NCBI GenBank assembly: GCA_902525585.1
Contig: CABZHQ010000011.1
Coordinates: 1-53,358, forward strand
Reading direction: 5' to 3'
Length of the DNA: 53,358 nt
Origin: an uncultured Prochlorococcus sp.
GTDB lineage: Bacteria > Cyanobacteriota > Cyanobacteriia > PCC-6307 > Cyanobiaceae
Made by a program: the position numbers and the translations under genes. Positions 34,010 through 42,465 of this stretch are shown piece after piece; position 1 is the first letter of the stretch; every line of letters starts with the position of its first letter. Below the pieces are notes generated by a model. It was not told the DNA's origin. It made no database searches and saw only the letters and a list, made by a program, of their open reading frames with translations.

Positions 34010-35899
34010 ATGCTTTTAAGTGAGTTAAGTCATCCAAATCAACTTCATGGCTTAACAGTTTCACAATTAGAGGAAATTGCCTGCCAAATTAGAGAAAGAC
34101 ATCTTCAAGTAGTTTCTACTAGTGGCGGACATCTTGGCCCTGGATTAGGTGTTGTTGAGCTTACGTTGGCTTTATATCAAACTCTTGATCTTGACTTCGA
34201 TAAAGTTGTTTGGGATGTAGGACATCAAGGTTATCCTCATAAATTAATAACAGGACGTTTTAGTCAATTTGATTCCCTTAGACAACAAAATGGAGTAGCG
34301 GGATATCTCAAAAGAAGTGAAAGTAAATTTGATCATTTTGGTGCTGGACATGCAAGTACTTCTATTTCTGCTGCTTTAGGAATGGCAATAGCAAGGGATA
34401 GAAAAGGTGAAAATTATAAATGTGTCGCTGTTATTGGAGATGGAGCATTAACTGGAGGTATGGCATTAGAAGCTATAAATCATGCAGGTCACTTACCAAA
34501 TACTCCTTTAGTTGTAGTATTAAACGATAATGATATGTCTATTTCACCTCCAGTTGGAGCCCTTTCATCTTACTTAAATAAAGTAAGAGTAAGTCCACAA
34601 TTGCAATTTTTATCCGATAGTGTTCAGGAAAGTGTAAAAAATATTCCATTAATTGGAAAGGATATTCCAGAAGAACTAAAAAATATTAAAGGGAGCGTTA
34701 GACGACTAGCAGTACCTAAGGTTGGAGCTGTTTTTGAAGAACTTGGCTTTACATATATGGGTCCAATTGACGGACATGATATTGCAAATTTAGTTAATAC
34801 TTTTAACGCTGCTCACAAACTTAAAAAACCTGTACTTGTTCATGTTGTCACGACAAAAGGTAAGGGTTATCCTTATGCTGAAGCTGATCAGGTTGGATAT
34901 CATGCACAGTCAGCATTTGATCTAACAACTGGGAAATCTATTCCATCTAAGAAACCTAAACCTGTTAGTTATAGTAAAATATTTGGTCAAACCTTATTGA
35001 AAATATGTGAACAAGATAGCAAAGTTGTTGGTATCACAGCAGCAATGGCTACAGGTACTGGTTTAGATATATTGCAAAAAAATATTCCAGATCAATATAT
35101 TGATGTAGGAATAGCAGAACAACATGCAGTTACTCTTGCGGCGGGAATGTCCTGCGATGGTCTTAAACCTGTTGTAGCTATTTATAGTACTTTTCTTCAA
35201 CGTGCATTCGATCAATTAATACATGATGTTGGTATCCAAAATTTACCTGTATCGTTCGTACTTGATAGGGCTGGGATAGTTGGCGCTGACGGTCCTACTC
35301 ACCAAGGCCAATACGATATCAGTTATATGAGATCTATACCTAATTTTGTATTAATGGCCCCTAAAGATGAATCTGAATTACAAAGAATGTTAATAACTTC
35401 AATTAACCATAATGGACCTACAGCTATAAGGATACCAAGAGGTTCTGGATTAGGGGTCGCTGTAATGGATGAGGGTTGGGAACCTTTGAATATAGGAGAA
35501 GCGGAAATACTTGAAGATGGAGAAGATATTTTAATTATTGCTTATGGATCAATGGTGGCTTCAGCTATTGAAACAGCAACGATCCTAAAAAATATGAATA
35601 TTAATGCATGTATTGTTAATGCAAGATTTGTGAAACCTCTAGATAAAAATCTTATTATGCCTTTAGCAAGTAGGATACAAAAAGTGGTAACTATGGAAGA
35701 AGGATCCCTAATAGGTGGATTTGGTTCCGCAATAGTTGAATTATTTAACGATAATGAAATAAACATTCCTGTATACAGAATAGGTATACCTGATGTTTTA
35801 GTTGATCATGCTTCACCTGACCAGAGTAAAGAAAAATTAGGCCTTATGCCTGATCAGATGGCAGATAAGATTGTTAAGAAATTTAAGTTAGATAATTAA
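34010..35899 (+). CDS. dxs: 1-deoxy-D-xylulose-5-phosphate synthase
   Basis: 629-residue thiamine-diphosphate enzyme, first step of the MEP isoprenoid pathway (pyruvate plus glyceraldehyde 3-phosphate). Seen: [16 protein letters not shown] (~64-79), [17 protein letters not shown] (~110-126), ThDP/metal motif [20 protein letters not shown] with NDNDMS (~144-180), the transketolase pyrimidine domain with [18 protein letters not shown] (~367-384) and [15 protein letters not shown] (~419-433). It draws on pyruvate from pyk and precedes IspE in the same pathway. Confidence 0.98.
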   Translation: MLLSELSHPNQLHGLTVSQLEEIACQIRERHLQVVSTSGGHLGPGLGVVELTLALYQTLDLDFDKVVWDVGHQGYPHKLITGRFSQFDSLRQQNGVAGYLKRSESKFDHFGAGHASTSISAALGMAIARDRKGENYKCVAVIGDGALTGGMALEAINHAGHLPNTPLVVVLNDNDMSISPPVGALSSYLNKVRVSPQLQFLSDSVQESVKNIPLIGKDIPEELKNIKGSVRRLAVPKVGAVFEELGFTYMGPIDGHDIANLVNTFNAAHKLKKPVLVHVVTTKGKGYPYAEADQVGYHAQSAFDLTTGKSIPSKKPKPVSYSKIFGQTLLKICEQDSKVVGITAAMATGTGLDILQKNIPDQYIDVGIAEQHAVTLAAGMSCDGLKPVVAIYSTFLQRAFDQLIHDVGIQNLPVSFVLDRAGIVGADGPTHQGQYDISYMRSIPNFVLMAPKDESELQRMLITSINHNGPTAIRIPRGSGLGVAVMDEGWEPLNIGEAEILEDGEDILIIAYGSMVASAIETATILKNMNINACIVNARFVKPLDKNLIMPLASRIQKVVTMEEGSLIGGFGSAIVELFNDNEINIPVYRIGIPDVLVDHASPDQSKEKLGLMPDQMADKIVKKFKLDN

Positions 35900-35917
35900 A
35901 AATTTAATAAATAAATT

Positions 35918-36178
35918 TTATAAAACACCACGTGAAGCTAATCCTAAGATTGCTCCAATCCCGAAAATATGACCTAGGCAATTAGCACCTACAACTGATG
36001 CGTGACTTAAACCACCATAGAATTTTGAATTAGGTATTTCAAAACCTTCATTAGGTTTTCTTATAGTTGCTCTAGCAATTGCATAAGCAAAAACATTACA
36101 TGCAATCATTACGACGGCACACTTTGGAGACCAAGAAAAAGTTGCTGGATCTGCAGCTGCAAATAATGTAGTAAACAT
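35918..36178 (-). CDS. psaK: Photosystem I subunit PsaK
   Basis: 86 residues: a short N terminus (MFTTLFAAADPATFSWSPK), first transmembrane helix (~20-40), a stromal loop with ATIRKPNEGFEIPNSKFYGGLSHASVVGANCLGH, and second helix (~60-83). The two-helix hairpin and the FYG.L....VxA.xxGHxxGxGxxLG pattern are characteristic of PsaK, a peripheral PSI subunit that binds chlorophyll and helps antenna coupling. Monocistronic-looking, convergent with dxs across an 18-base AT-rich gap. Confidence 0.95.
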   Translation of the reverse strand: MFTTLFAAADPATFSWSPKCAVVMIACNVFAYAIARATIRKPNEGFEIPNSKFYGGLSHASVVGANCLGHIFGIGAILGLASRGVL

Positions 36179-36244
36179 AAAAAATCGTTATTTTTATATA
36201 TTCTCTAATACTTTTACCTAAAAAACACAAAATTGTAAAAGGTC

Positions 36245-36580
36245 TTAAGAGTTGTTTACTTCTAGGCTATTTAACAACTTGAGAAATCCAAACAAAATAA
36301 CAAAATCACTTAGAGTTAGGAAGGATTCTGCCAAACCATGCAGGAAGTCAACTTCAACAAGGGTTTTATTGTAGTAATTTAATGTGAAGATAGATAGCAA
36401 TATAGTTATCGATACGAATAAAATCGTTAAGGAAAATCCTGTTTTTACAAAATTATTAAAAGATTTAATTTTATATAAGTAGAACAAAAATATTGCATAT
36501 GGAATTATTGATACTGCGAACAAAAATGTGTTATCGATTGAACCTAATTTTTCTATAAATTTTAAGAATAAATCATTCAT
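36245..36580 (-). CDS. DUF3593 membrane protein
   Basis: 111 residues with three predicted helices (~18-36, ~45-66, ~88-104). The segment VDFLHGLAESFLTLSDFVILFGFLKLL (~77-103) is the hallmark of DUF3593, a family confined to cyanobacteria and plastids. Its ATG lies inside the end of the DUF2499 gene (8-base overlap). The two families occur side by side, so they probably act together in a membrane; function unknown. Confidence 0.82.
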   Translation of the reverse strand: MNDLFLKFIEKLGSIDNTFLFAVSIIPYAIFLFYLYKIKSFNNFVKTGFSLTILFVSITILLSIFTLNYYNKTLVEVDFLHGLAESFLTLSDFVILFGFLKLLNSLEVNNS

Positions 36581-36875
36581 AAGTCTCTTTTCCTCTAAAA
36601 ATTTTTATTGTTGCCATGGCTAATGTTGTATTTCCTATAAATGTAAATATTCCTTGAAGTGATACTAGACCGTAAAGATTTTCTTGGTTGTCATAGATAT
36701 GCCAAGTGATCGCACACATAGCACCTATTAAGTTTGGGACCATAGCGAGGCTTAACCAAAAAAATAAATTATATTTTTTATATGTAGAAATTTTGTTTAT
36801 GACAAATATGGCAACAATCCATTCTATTACTGATGAGATATGTATTAACCAAGTTCCAAAAGATAATTCGTGCAA
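36573..36875 (-). CDS. DUF2499 membrane protein
   Basis: 100 residues, three helices. Conserved start ELSFGTWLIHISSVIEWIVAIFVI (~3-26), middle AMCAITWHIYDNQENLYGLVSLQGIFTFIGNTTLAMATIKIFR (~52-94). These match the DUF2499 family found in cyanobacteria and plants. Start is TTG at 36873-36875, four bases after the peroxiredoxin stop; no ATG is available near it. Overlaps the DUF3593 gene by eight bases, which implies translational coupling. Function unknown. Confidence 0.8.
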   Translation of the reverse strand: MHELSFGTWLIHISSVIEWIVAIFVINKISTYKKYNLFFWLSLAMVPNLIGAMCAITWHIYDNQENLYGLVSLQGIFTFIGNTTLAMATIKIFRGKETYE

Positions 36876-36879
36876 AGTT

Positions 36880-37413
36880 TTATATTTTTTTCTTTAAAAC
36901 GTTGAGAACTTCTTTAGCGTGATTTATAGGTAAAACACTTATCCACCTATAAGAAATTTTCCCATCTGGAGAAATCAAAAAAGTATTTCTATCTGAGAAT
37001 GGAGGAATCCATGAACCATATTTATCACTAATAATTCCGTCAGGATCAGATAATAAAGTATAGTTTATGGATTTCTCGCTGCAGAAACTTTCATGAGAAT
37101 CTTGAGTATCAGCGCTTATACCAACAATTTCGGCATTATATTTTGAAAAATCTTTTTTTAATTCCGAAAAACCTTTAGCTTCAAGAGTACAACCTGTTGT
37201 AAAGTCTTTTGGATAAAAATAAATAACTAACCACTTACCTTCAAAATCATTTAAATCCCATGTTTTTTTTGTTTTTATGTTTTTATTAAAACCGTCTAAC
37301 TTAAAGTTAGGAGCATAATCACCTACTTCAGGAGCAAAATCAAAAGAAAAGGCTGAATTACAATTAAATAGAAGAATAAATGAAATTAATATACTTACAA
37401 CTAAATTTCTCAT
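36880..37413 (-). CDS. Exported PrxQ-like peroxiredoxin, apparently one-Cys type
   Basis: 177 residues from the ATG at 37411-37413 (a TTG codon directly before it is a less likely start). A signal peptide (~1-23, ending SAFS) predicts lumenal or periplasmic location. AhpC/TSA fold with peroxidatic C75 in FYPKDFTTGCTLEAKGF and the downstream DPDGIISDKYGSW. Usual PrxQ/BCP enzymes have PGCTxxAC; here the Pro is Thr and the resolving Cys five residues on is Lys. Another Cys (C111, ESFCSEKS) might substitute. Lies between rpmB and DUF2499 in a leftward cluster. Confidence 0.88.
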   Translation of the reverse strand: MRNLVVSILISFILLFNCNSAFSFDFAPEVGDYAPNFKLDGFNKNIKTKKTWDLNDFEGKWLVIYFYPKDFTTGCTLEAKGFSELKKDFSKYNAEIVGISADTQDSHESFCSEKSINYTLLSDPDGIISDKYGSWIPPFSDRNTFLISPDGKISYRWISVLPINHAKEVLNVLKKKI

Positions 37414-37418
37414 CAAAT

Positions 37419-37655
37419 TTAGAATTTATTTAAATCAACTCCATTTGATTTAGCAAATTTATCTAAGCCTACTTTTTGTATAGACTTTAAGGCTTTGGTA
37501 CTTATTTTTATATTTACCCATTTTTTGCCCTCTTTCCACCATAGTCTTCTTTTTTGAAGATTAACTTGCTGCAATTTTTTTGTGCGAATATGTGAGTGAC
37601 TCACTGCCATCCCGTTATTAGCTTTTGCACCCGTCAGTTCGCAAACTCTTGACAT
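37419..37655 (-). CDS. rpmB: 50S ribosomal protein L28
   Basis: 78 residues, standard for cyanobacterial L28. Starts [27 protein letters not shown] and contains the [32 protein letters not shown] region (~32-63), matching L28 throughout. The N-terminal Cys of the CxxxG motif is retained but zinc-binding partners are absent. Located 39 bases downstream of htpG on the same strand. Confidence 0.97.
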   Translation of the reverse strand: MSRVCELTGAKANNGMAVSHSHIRTKKLQQVNLQKRRLWWKEGKKWVNIKISTKALKSIQKVGLDKFAKSNGVDLNKF

Positions 37656-37694
37656 ATTTATTGAGTTATATCTTTAAAAATTCTAACACATGAC

Positions 37695-39599
37695 TTAATT
37701 TGTTGAATTAAGTAATTCTGAAATTAATTCGGCATTATTATTTTGTAAATTAATTATCTGTTCTTGATCTAATCCACCAACGGAAAGCTTAGCCATATCG
37801 TAAACATGATTTGCTATTTTTGATGCCAATGGATTCTCAGTAGGATCTTTTTTATCAATAATTATTTTGTTGCCTGTAATTTTATTAAGACCAACAATAA
37901 GTGGATGTTCTTTATTAATTAAGAGCACATGATATTCAGGTAAGCCAGGCATCTTTTGTTCCATGTAAGCTCCCATATCATTAATTCTTCTCATTTGTTC
38001 TGGAAGCAAGATCATCGCTGGTGGAGCATCTTTACTTGAAAGTGACTGTACTTTAACTGTTACCTTCTCATTGTTAAGGGCCTTAACTATCGTATCTTTA
38101 AGATTATCTGTATTTGATTTACCATCCTTATCTACAATTTCTTTTGATTCTTTATCTTCTAGTTCATTTATTTCTGAATCTACTCTTTGGAATTGATAAT
38201 CTTCATTTTTGCTTTCCAACCATGGAAGAAATTGTGCGTCAATTAAGGGATCTGATTTAATAACTTCTTTATTATCAGATAAACAGATATTTAATGCACT
38301 AGACTGCGCAATCAAATCTGAACAGTAAATTATTTTTTTTGAGTCAGTTAATTTATTTCGCTCTTTATAATTAGCGAGAGTTGTGAAATATTTATCATTT
38401 GATTTGATGAGGGATTTATTTTCAATATCCTTAGTTAGCTCCTTCTCTGAATTTATTATTGTTTCGAAAATTATACTGTTATTGACTAAATCAGCAAATT
38501 TTTCATCTTCGATAGCACCAATTTTAATAAAAGCAGAGATTGAATCCCAAATTTCTGCATAGAATTCTGGAGAATTTTTTAACAAATCCTTCAGTTTATT
38601 AGCGATTTTTTTTGAGATGAATGATGATATAGACCTTACTTTTCTATCTGTTTGTAATGCACTTCTACTAACATTTAGGGGTATATCTGTTGAGTCAATA
38701 ACTCCTCTAAGAGGTAAAAGGTATTTTGGTACTATCTCTTTAATTGAATCGCTTACGAATACTTGATTGCAAAATAGTTTTATTTCTCCCTTTTCCCAAT
38801 CAGCTCTACCTGACAACTTTGGAAAATACAATATTCCTTGTATGTCATATGGATAATCTGTATTTAAATGAATCCATAACAGTGGATCCCCCTGAAATGG
38901 ATAAAGGTATTTATATAACTCAATATAATCTTCATCTTTTAATTCACTAGGCTGTTTTCTCCAAGGAGGATTTTTCTTATTAATTGTCTCTCCTTCTAAT
39001 AAGACGTCTATTGGCATAAAATCACAATATTTTTTTATTAGTGATTTAATCCTTTCAGGCTCGATAAACTCTTTTTCTTCTTCAAGTAGGTGAAGAATAA
39101 CATCTGTACCAATTGTCTCTCTTTCTGATTCCTCTAATGTGAAATTTGGCGATCCATCGCAAGACCATTTAAAAGCTTTTGATTCCCCAATTGCCGACTT
39201 AGTTAATATATCAACTCTATCTGCAACCATGAAACTTGAATAAAAACCTAGTCCAAAATGACCTATGAATTCATCATTATCTTTTTTGTATTTTGTCAGG
39301 AATTCTTCAGCACTAGAAAATGCAACCTGATTTATGTACTTCTTAATTTCTTCATCATTCATTCCAATTCCATTATCGGAAATTGTTAACGTATTTTTTT
39401 CACGGTTAATTGTTATTTTTACTTGAGCCTCATCAGTATTCTCGCAATCACCTGCCATAGAGGCCATTCTTCTTTTGCTAATTGCATCTACACCATTACT
39501 AACAAGTTCTCTTAAAAAGATTTCATGGTCAGAATAAACTGCCTTTTTGATAATTGGGAAAATATTTTCGGTATTAATACGAATTTCGCCTTTTTCCAT
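37695..39599 (-). CDS. htpG: Hsp90-family chaperone HtpG
   Basis: 634-residue Hsp90. The N-terminal GHKL ATPase domain shows FLRELVSNGVDAISKRR (~28-44), ISDNGIGMN (~73-81) and FIGHFGLGFYSSFMVADRVD (~110-129). The middle domain has the catalytic-loop region PLNVSRSALQTDRKVRSI (~302-319), and a C-terminal dimerization domain follows (~480-634). An acidic linker (~455-480) divides middle and C-terminal domains. It is a general stress chaperone, in cyanobacteria tied to phycobilisome and tetrapyrrole enzymes. Confidence 0.97.
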   Translation of the reverse strand: MEKGEIRINTENIFPIIKKAVYSDHEIFLRELVSNGVDAISKRRMASMAGDCENTDEAQVKITINREKNTLTISDNGIGMNDEEIKKYINQVAFSSAEEFLTKYKKDNDEFIGHFGLGFYSSFMVADRVDILTKSAIGESKAFKWSCDGSPNFTLEESERETIGTDVILHLLEEEKEFIEPERIKSLIKKYCDFMPIDVLLEGETINKKNPPWRKQPSELKDEDYIELYKYLYPFQGDPLLWIHLNTDYPYDIQGILYFPKLSGRADWEKGEIKLFCNQVFVSDSIKEIVPKYLLPLRGVIDSTDIPLNVSRSALQTDRKVRSISSFISKKIANKLKDLLKNSPEFYAEIWDSISAFIKIGAIEDEKFADLVNNSIIFETIINSEKELTKDIENKSLIKSNDKYFTTLANYKERNKLTDSKKIIYCSDLIAQSSALNICLSDNKEVIKSDPLIDAQFLPWLESKNEDYQFQRVDSEINELEDKESKEIVDKDGKSNTDNLKDTIVKALNNEKVTVKVQSLSSKDAPPAMILLPEQMRRINDMGAYMEQKMPGLPEYHVLLINKEHPLIVGLNKITGNKIIIDKKDPTENPLASKIANHVYDMAKLSVGGLDQEQIINLQNNNAELISELLNSTN

Positions 39600-39664
39600 T
39601 TAAAAATAATCAAACATATTAAATCTTATTTCGTAAAAACTAGTTAATCAAGTTTAATTAGGAG

Positions 39665-39680
39665 TATTGTCCGAACAATA
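39665..39680. repeat. 16-bp inverted repeat upstream of htpG
   Basis: Arms TATTGT (39665-39670) and ACAATA (39675-39680) flank a 4-base centre CCGA. It lies 66 bases before the htpG start and 38 bases after the hisZ stop. There is no T-run on either strand, so an operator is more plausible than a terminator. The well-known CIRCE sequence is absent. Confidence 0.35.
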
Positions 39681-39717
39681 TATGAATTTAATAGTTAAAT
39701 ATATTTTTAAAAGGGTT

Positions 39718-40869
39718 TTATTTAACCCACAAAATCTCACTACAATTATTTTCTTTCATAATTTGATTGGCTTTAGTCAAGTCATCGCATGGATTTAAAT
39801 ATAAGACAGCAATATTTCCTTTTTTCTGTTGCACTTTTTGTTCATTCATGCCTTTCTCTAACAAATATGAATCTTTAAAAATCAATAAAATCTTTTTTTT
39901 ATCTGACTTTTCTTCCTTAATTAAATTTCTTAAAATGTCTACTGAAATTGTAAATCCAATCCCATTAAATATTTTCTCATTAGGACTAAATGATCTTACT
40001 AATTCATCATATCTTCCGCCTTTTGCGATGACGCTTTTATTTTTTCCATTATCCCCTATTAGTTGAAAAACTATTCCTTCATATAAATTCAAGTGAGGTT
40101 GAAAAGTGGGATCAAGTTGTAATTTAACACCATATTTATTTGATATTTTTGATAATGTTTCAAATAAAAAATTTAAGTCATCCAATATTTTACTAGTACC
40201 ATATATAGTTTTTAATTTTTTTAATATTGCAATTGGCTCTCCTCGTGTGAATAAAAGATCTTTAAGAATATATTTATCATCATCATCTATTCCTAATTTA
40301 GATAAATTATCTTGATCAAAATTAACCAGACTTTTCTTGATTTCTTCAAAATTATTATTCTTATATTTGTTCAATATCAAGTCCATTATTTTTGTGGTGC
40401 TTACTAGTAGAAATAAATTACAACCATCTTTCAAATTAATATTATCGATTGAATCAAACAAAATATTAATAACTTCAATTTCTGGGAATTTAGTATCATA
40501 TCCAATTAATTCAATCCCACTCTGCAATTTTTCTTGTAACTTAAATAAATTTTTATTATTTTGTTTTTTATCAAAAACCATTCCATTTGTGAATAATCTT
40601 ATAGGTCTTTTTTTATTTATTAATCTAGTAGATGACAATTTAACAATTGATGTTGTCATTTCTGGCCTAAGACATAATGAATTATTGCTTACTATTCCTA
40701 CAACCTGATTTTCGTCAATAACGCCACGGCCTCTTATAGTCTCTAAAGTATTTATAAATGAGGGTGAAACCTCTTCATATCCCCATAGTTTATAAATACT
40801 ATTTAAATTATTTATGATGTTTGAGTTATTTTTTACATCGACTAATTTAATTTCCTTTATATCTGTCAT
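39718..40869 (-). CDS. hisZ: ATP phosphoribosyltransferase regulatory subunit HisZ
   Basis: 383 residues, a histidyl-tRNA-synthetase-like protein lacking the anticodon domain, required by short-form HisG in histidine synthesis. Seen: motif 2-like RPIRLFTNGMVFDKKQNNKNLFKLQEKLQSGIELIGYD (~90-127) and motif 3-like AKGGRYDELVRSFSPNEKIFNGIGFTISVDIL (~283-314). The HisS catalytic signature residues are degenerate, and its length is about 40 below HisS. Same-strand neighbour suhB, a histidinol-phosphatase-like family, ends 18 bases upstream, suggesting a shared histidine role. Confidence 0.88.
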   Translation of the reverse strand: MTDIKEIKLVDVKNNSNIINNLNSIYKLWGYEEVSPSFINTLETIRGRGVIDENQVVGIVSNNSLCLRPEMTTSIVKLSSTRLINKKRPIRLFTNGMVFDKKQNNKNLFKLQEKLQSGIELIGYDTKFPEIEVINILFDSIDNINLKDGCNLFLLVSTTKIMDLILNKYKNNNFEEIKKSLVNFDQDNLSKLGIDDDDKYILKDLLFTRGEPIAILKKLKTIYGTSKILDDLNFLFETLSKISNKYGVKLQLDPTFQPHLNLYEGIVFQLIGDNGKNKSVIAKGGRYDELVRSFSPNEKIFNGIGFTISVDILRNLIKEEKSDKKKILLIFKDSYLLEKGMNEQKVQQKKGNIAVLYLNPCDDLTKANQIMKENNCSEILWVK

Positions 40870-40887
40870 TTTAATATTTAACTAACT

Positions 40888-41736
40888 TTAGGTATAGAGA
40901 TTTTTTTTAAATGGATTGACTTTATCTAGTTCATTTTTTAATTCATTCTCAAGGCTGGGAGAACAAGCTAAAATTCTTCCTGAACTTAAATTAAATTCAC
41001 CTGATGGATAATCAGAAATAATACCACCAGCCTCTTTAACAATAATAGCACCGGCCGCCAAGTCCCATTCTTCCAATCCTTTTTCCCAATATCCATCTAT
41101 CTTACCTGCTGCAACAAATGCTAGATCAATTGCTGCTGCACCTCCTCTTCTAACACCTCTAGTTTTATGTGTTAGATAACAAAATTCAGCATAATTATTA
41201 TCCTCTGTCTCAAATCTGTCATAAGAGAAACCAGTTACAAGTAGACTGTCAGAAAGATTAGAGGGATTCGATACTTTAAGTTTACTATCATTGCAGAATG
41301 AGCCTAAACCTATACAGGCTGAATATAGTTCATTTAAATAAGGTACTGATATGGCGCCTATAATTGGCTTATTTTTATATATAAGACCAATAGAAGTCCC
41401 AAAAAAAGGATATCCATGGGAATAATTTGTTGTACCGTCTAAAGGGTCTATACACCACGTTAAATCCGAAGATTTGGTTAATTTACCCGATTCCTCTGCA
41501 TTTATAGATATGTTTGGTGTCTCTTCTGATAAATATTCTTTAATTTTATTTTCAACTTCCAAATCTACATTGGTAACCAGATCACCCTTCCGACCCTTTG
41601 ATGATATTTTCTGAATTTTATTGTAATTAACCTTTAAAATTTCATTACCAATTTGGGCGGAATTCTTGGCAATTTCGTACAAGATAGATAAGTTTACTTG
41701 ATTTGCAAGTTCCTCTATTTCACTTAATTCAAACAT
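40888..41736 (-). CDS. suhB: Inositol-monophosphatase family phosphatase
   Basis: 282 residues. Metal-binding and catalytic motifs: NAEESGKL (E81), WCIDPLDGTTNYSHGYPF (D97, D100), and EEWDLAAGAIIVKEAGGIISDY (Asp ~224). The fold covers inositol-1-phosphatase, fructose-1,6-bisphosphatase-like and histidinol-phosphatase (HisN) activities. Being next to hisZ, histidinol-phosphate phosphatase is possible, but the sequence does not decide. Five bases after the ferredoxin gene's stop, so probably co-transcribed with it. Confidence 0.88.
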   Translation of the reverse strand: MFELSEIEELANQVNLSILYEIAKNSAQIGNEILKVNYNKIQKISSKGRKGDLVTNVDLEVENKIKEYLSEETPNISINAEESGKLTKSSDLTWCIDPLDGTTNYSHGYPFFGTSIGLIYKNKPIIGAISVPYLNELYSACIGLGSFCNDSKLKVSNPSNLSDSLLVTGFSYDRFETEDNNYAEFCYLTHKTRGVRRGGAAAIDLAFVAAGKIDGYWEKGLEEWDLAAGAIIVKEAGGIISDYPSGEFNLSSGRILACSPSLENELKNELDKVNPFKKNLYT

Positions 41737-41741
41737 GATAG

Positions 41742-42116
41742 TTAATCTTCCTCAAATTCCCAAGGTGGCGCGACTCTTGTATTTCCCCTCCCAAAATATT
41801 GTCCAAATTGTAAATCGTAAACTTCATCTTCATATGTAGTTTCCACTTCAAGATCTGAAGTTGCTTTCGCGACACAAAGAAGTGCATAGCCTTTGTCTTT
41901 TAAGGCCTGAGATACACCCATGGCTTCAGGTTGTTGTAGTGTACCAGATTTAATTTTAACTGCACAACTTGTACAGCAACCATTTCTACATGAAAATGCA
42001 AGTTTGAACCCTTTCTTTTCAAATTCCTTAAGTATGTAATCATCACTATTGACCTGCTCTTGGTAGACCTTTCCGGTTTCCTTATTTTTAATCGTGACTG
42101 TGAAAGTCTTTTTCAA
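41742..42116 (-). CDS. [2Fe-2S] ferredoxin, plant type with C-terminal extension
   Basis: 124 residues. Cluster ligands C43, C48, C51 (FSCRNGCCTSC, CX4CX2C) and C81 (LLCVAKA), spacing as in plant-type ferredoxins. The ~30-residue C-terminal tail (YEDEVYDLQFGQYFGRGNTRVAPPWEFEED) is not in photosynthetic PetF and marks a divergent paralogue of cyanobacteria. Start is TTG at 42114-42116, chosen because GAGGAAAG (42128 back to 42121) lies four bases before it and no ATG is available. Electron-transfer partner unknown. Confidence 0.9.
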   Translation of the reverse strand: MKKTFTVTIKNKETGKVYQEQVNSDDYILKEFEKKGFKLAFSCRNGCCTSCAVKIKSGTLQQPEAMGVSQALKDKGYALLCVAKATSDLEVETTYEDEVYDLQFGQYFGRGNTRVAPPWEFEED

Positions 42117-42120
42117 ATAA

Positions 42121-42128
42121 CTTTCCTC
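42121..42128 (-). promoter_or_regulatory. Ribosome-binding site that fixes the TTG start of the ferredoxin gene
   Basis: GAGGAAAG on the minus strand, four bases before the TTG at 42114-42116. It is stronger than most such signals in this window, supporting the TTG start. Confidence 0.65.
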
Positions 42129-42165
42129 TAAAATGGGATGATCAAGGGTTAAAATGGTTATCTTG

Positions 42166-42252
42166 GGAGAGGTGGCCGAGTGGTTGAAGGCGCAGCACTG
42201 GAAATGCTGTATAGGGGCAACTTTATCGAGGGTTCGAATCCCTCTCTCTCCG
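42166..42252 (+). tRNA. tRNA-Ser (anticodon GGA)
   Basis: 87-nt class II tRNA. Acceptor GGAGAGG (42166-42172) pairs with TCTCTCC (42245-42251), with a closing G-U and discriminator G. D arm TGGCCGAGTGG..., anticodon stem CAGCA/TGCTG with loop CTGGAAA giving anticodon GGA (reads UCC and UCU), a long variable arm, and T stem GAGGG/CCCTC with loop TTCGAAT. CCA is not encoded. Intergenic and divergent from the ferredoxin gene. Confidence 0.97.
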
Positions 42253-42465
42253 CTTTATACTAGTTTATATTGGTTAAATACATCAACACCTTTGTCTTAA
42301 AATATCTTTTAAAATAAATAGTAATCTTTTTGCCAAGTTATAAATAATCTTTTTTTATTTATATTAAGTTGAAAATATTTGATTTTTACTATTATATGTA
42401 GATATCTAAGACAAAAATTAATTAAATTTTTAGTAAATTTTGCTTTAATTTAGCGATCTAAAATC

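Noticed and set aside
35897..35923. AT-only inverted repeat (AAAATTTA / TAAATTTT) between dxs and psaK as terminator
   Set aside because: Composed only of A and T, so the stem would be very weak and similar repeats arise by chance in 30 % G+C DNA.
42253..42465. Small RNA between tRNA-Ser and dnaK
   Set aside because: No stable hairpin, terminator or conserved element seen; probably the dnaK promoter region only. No CIRCE repeat present.
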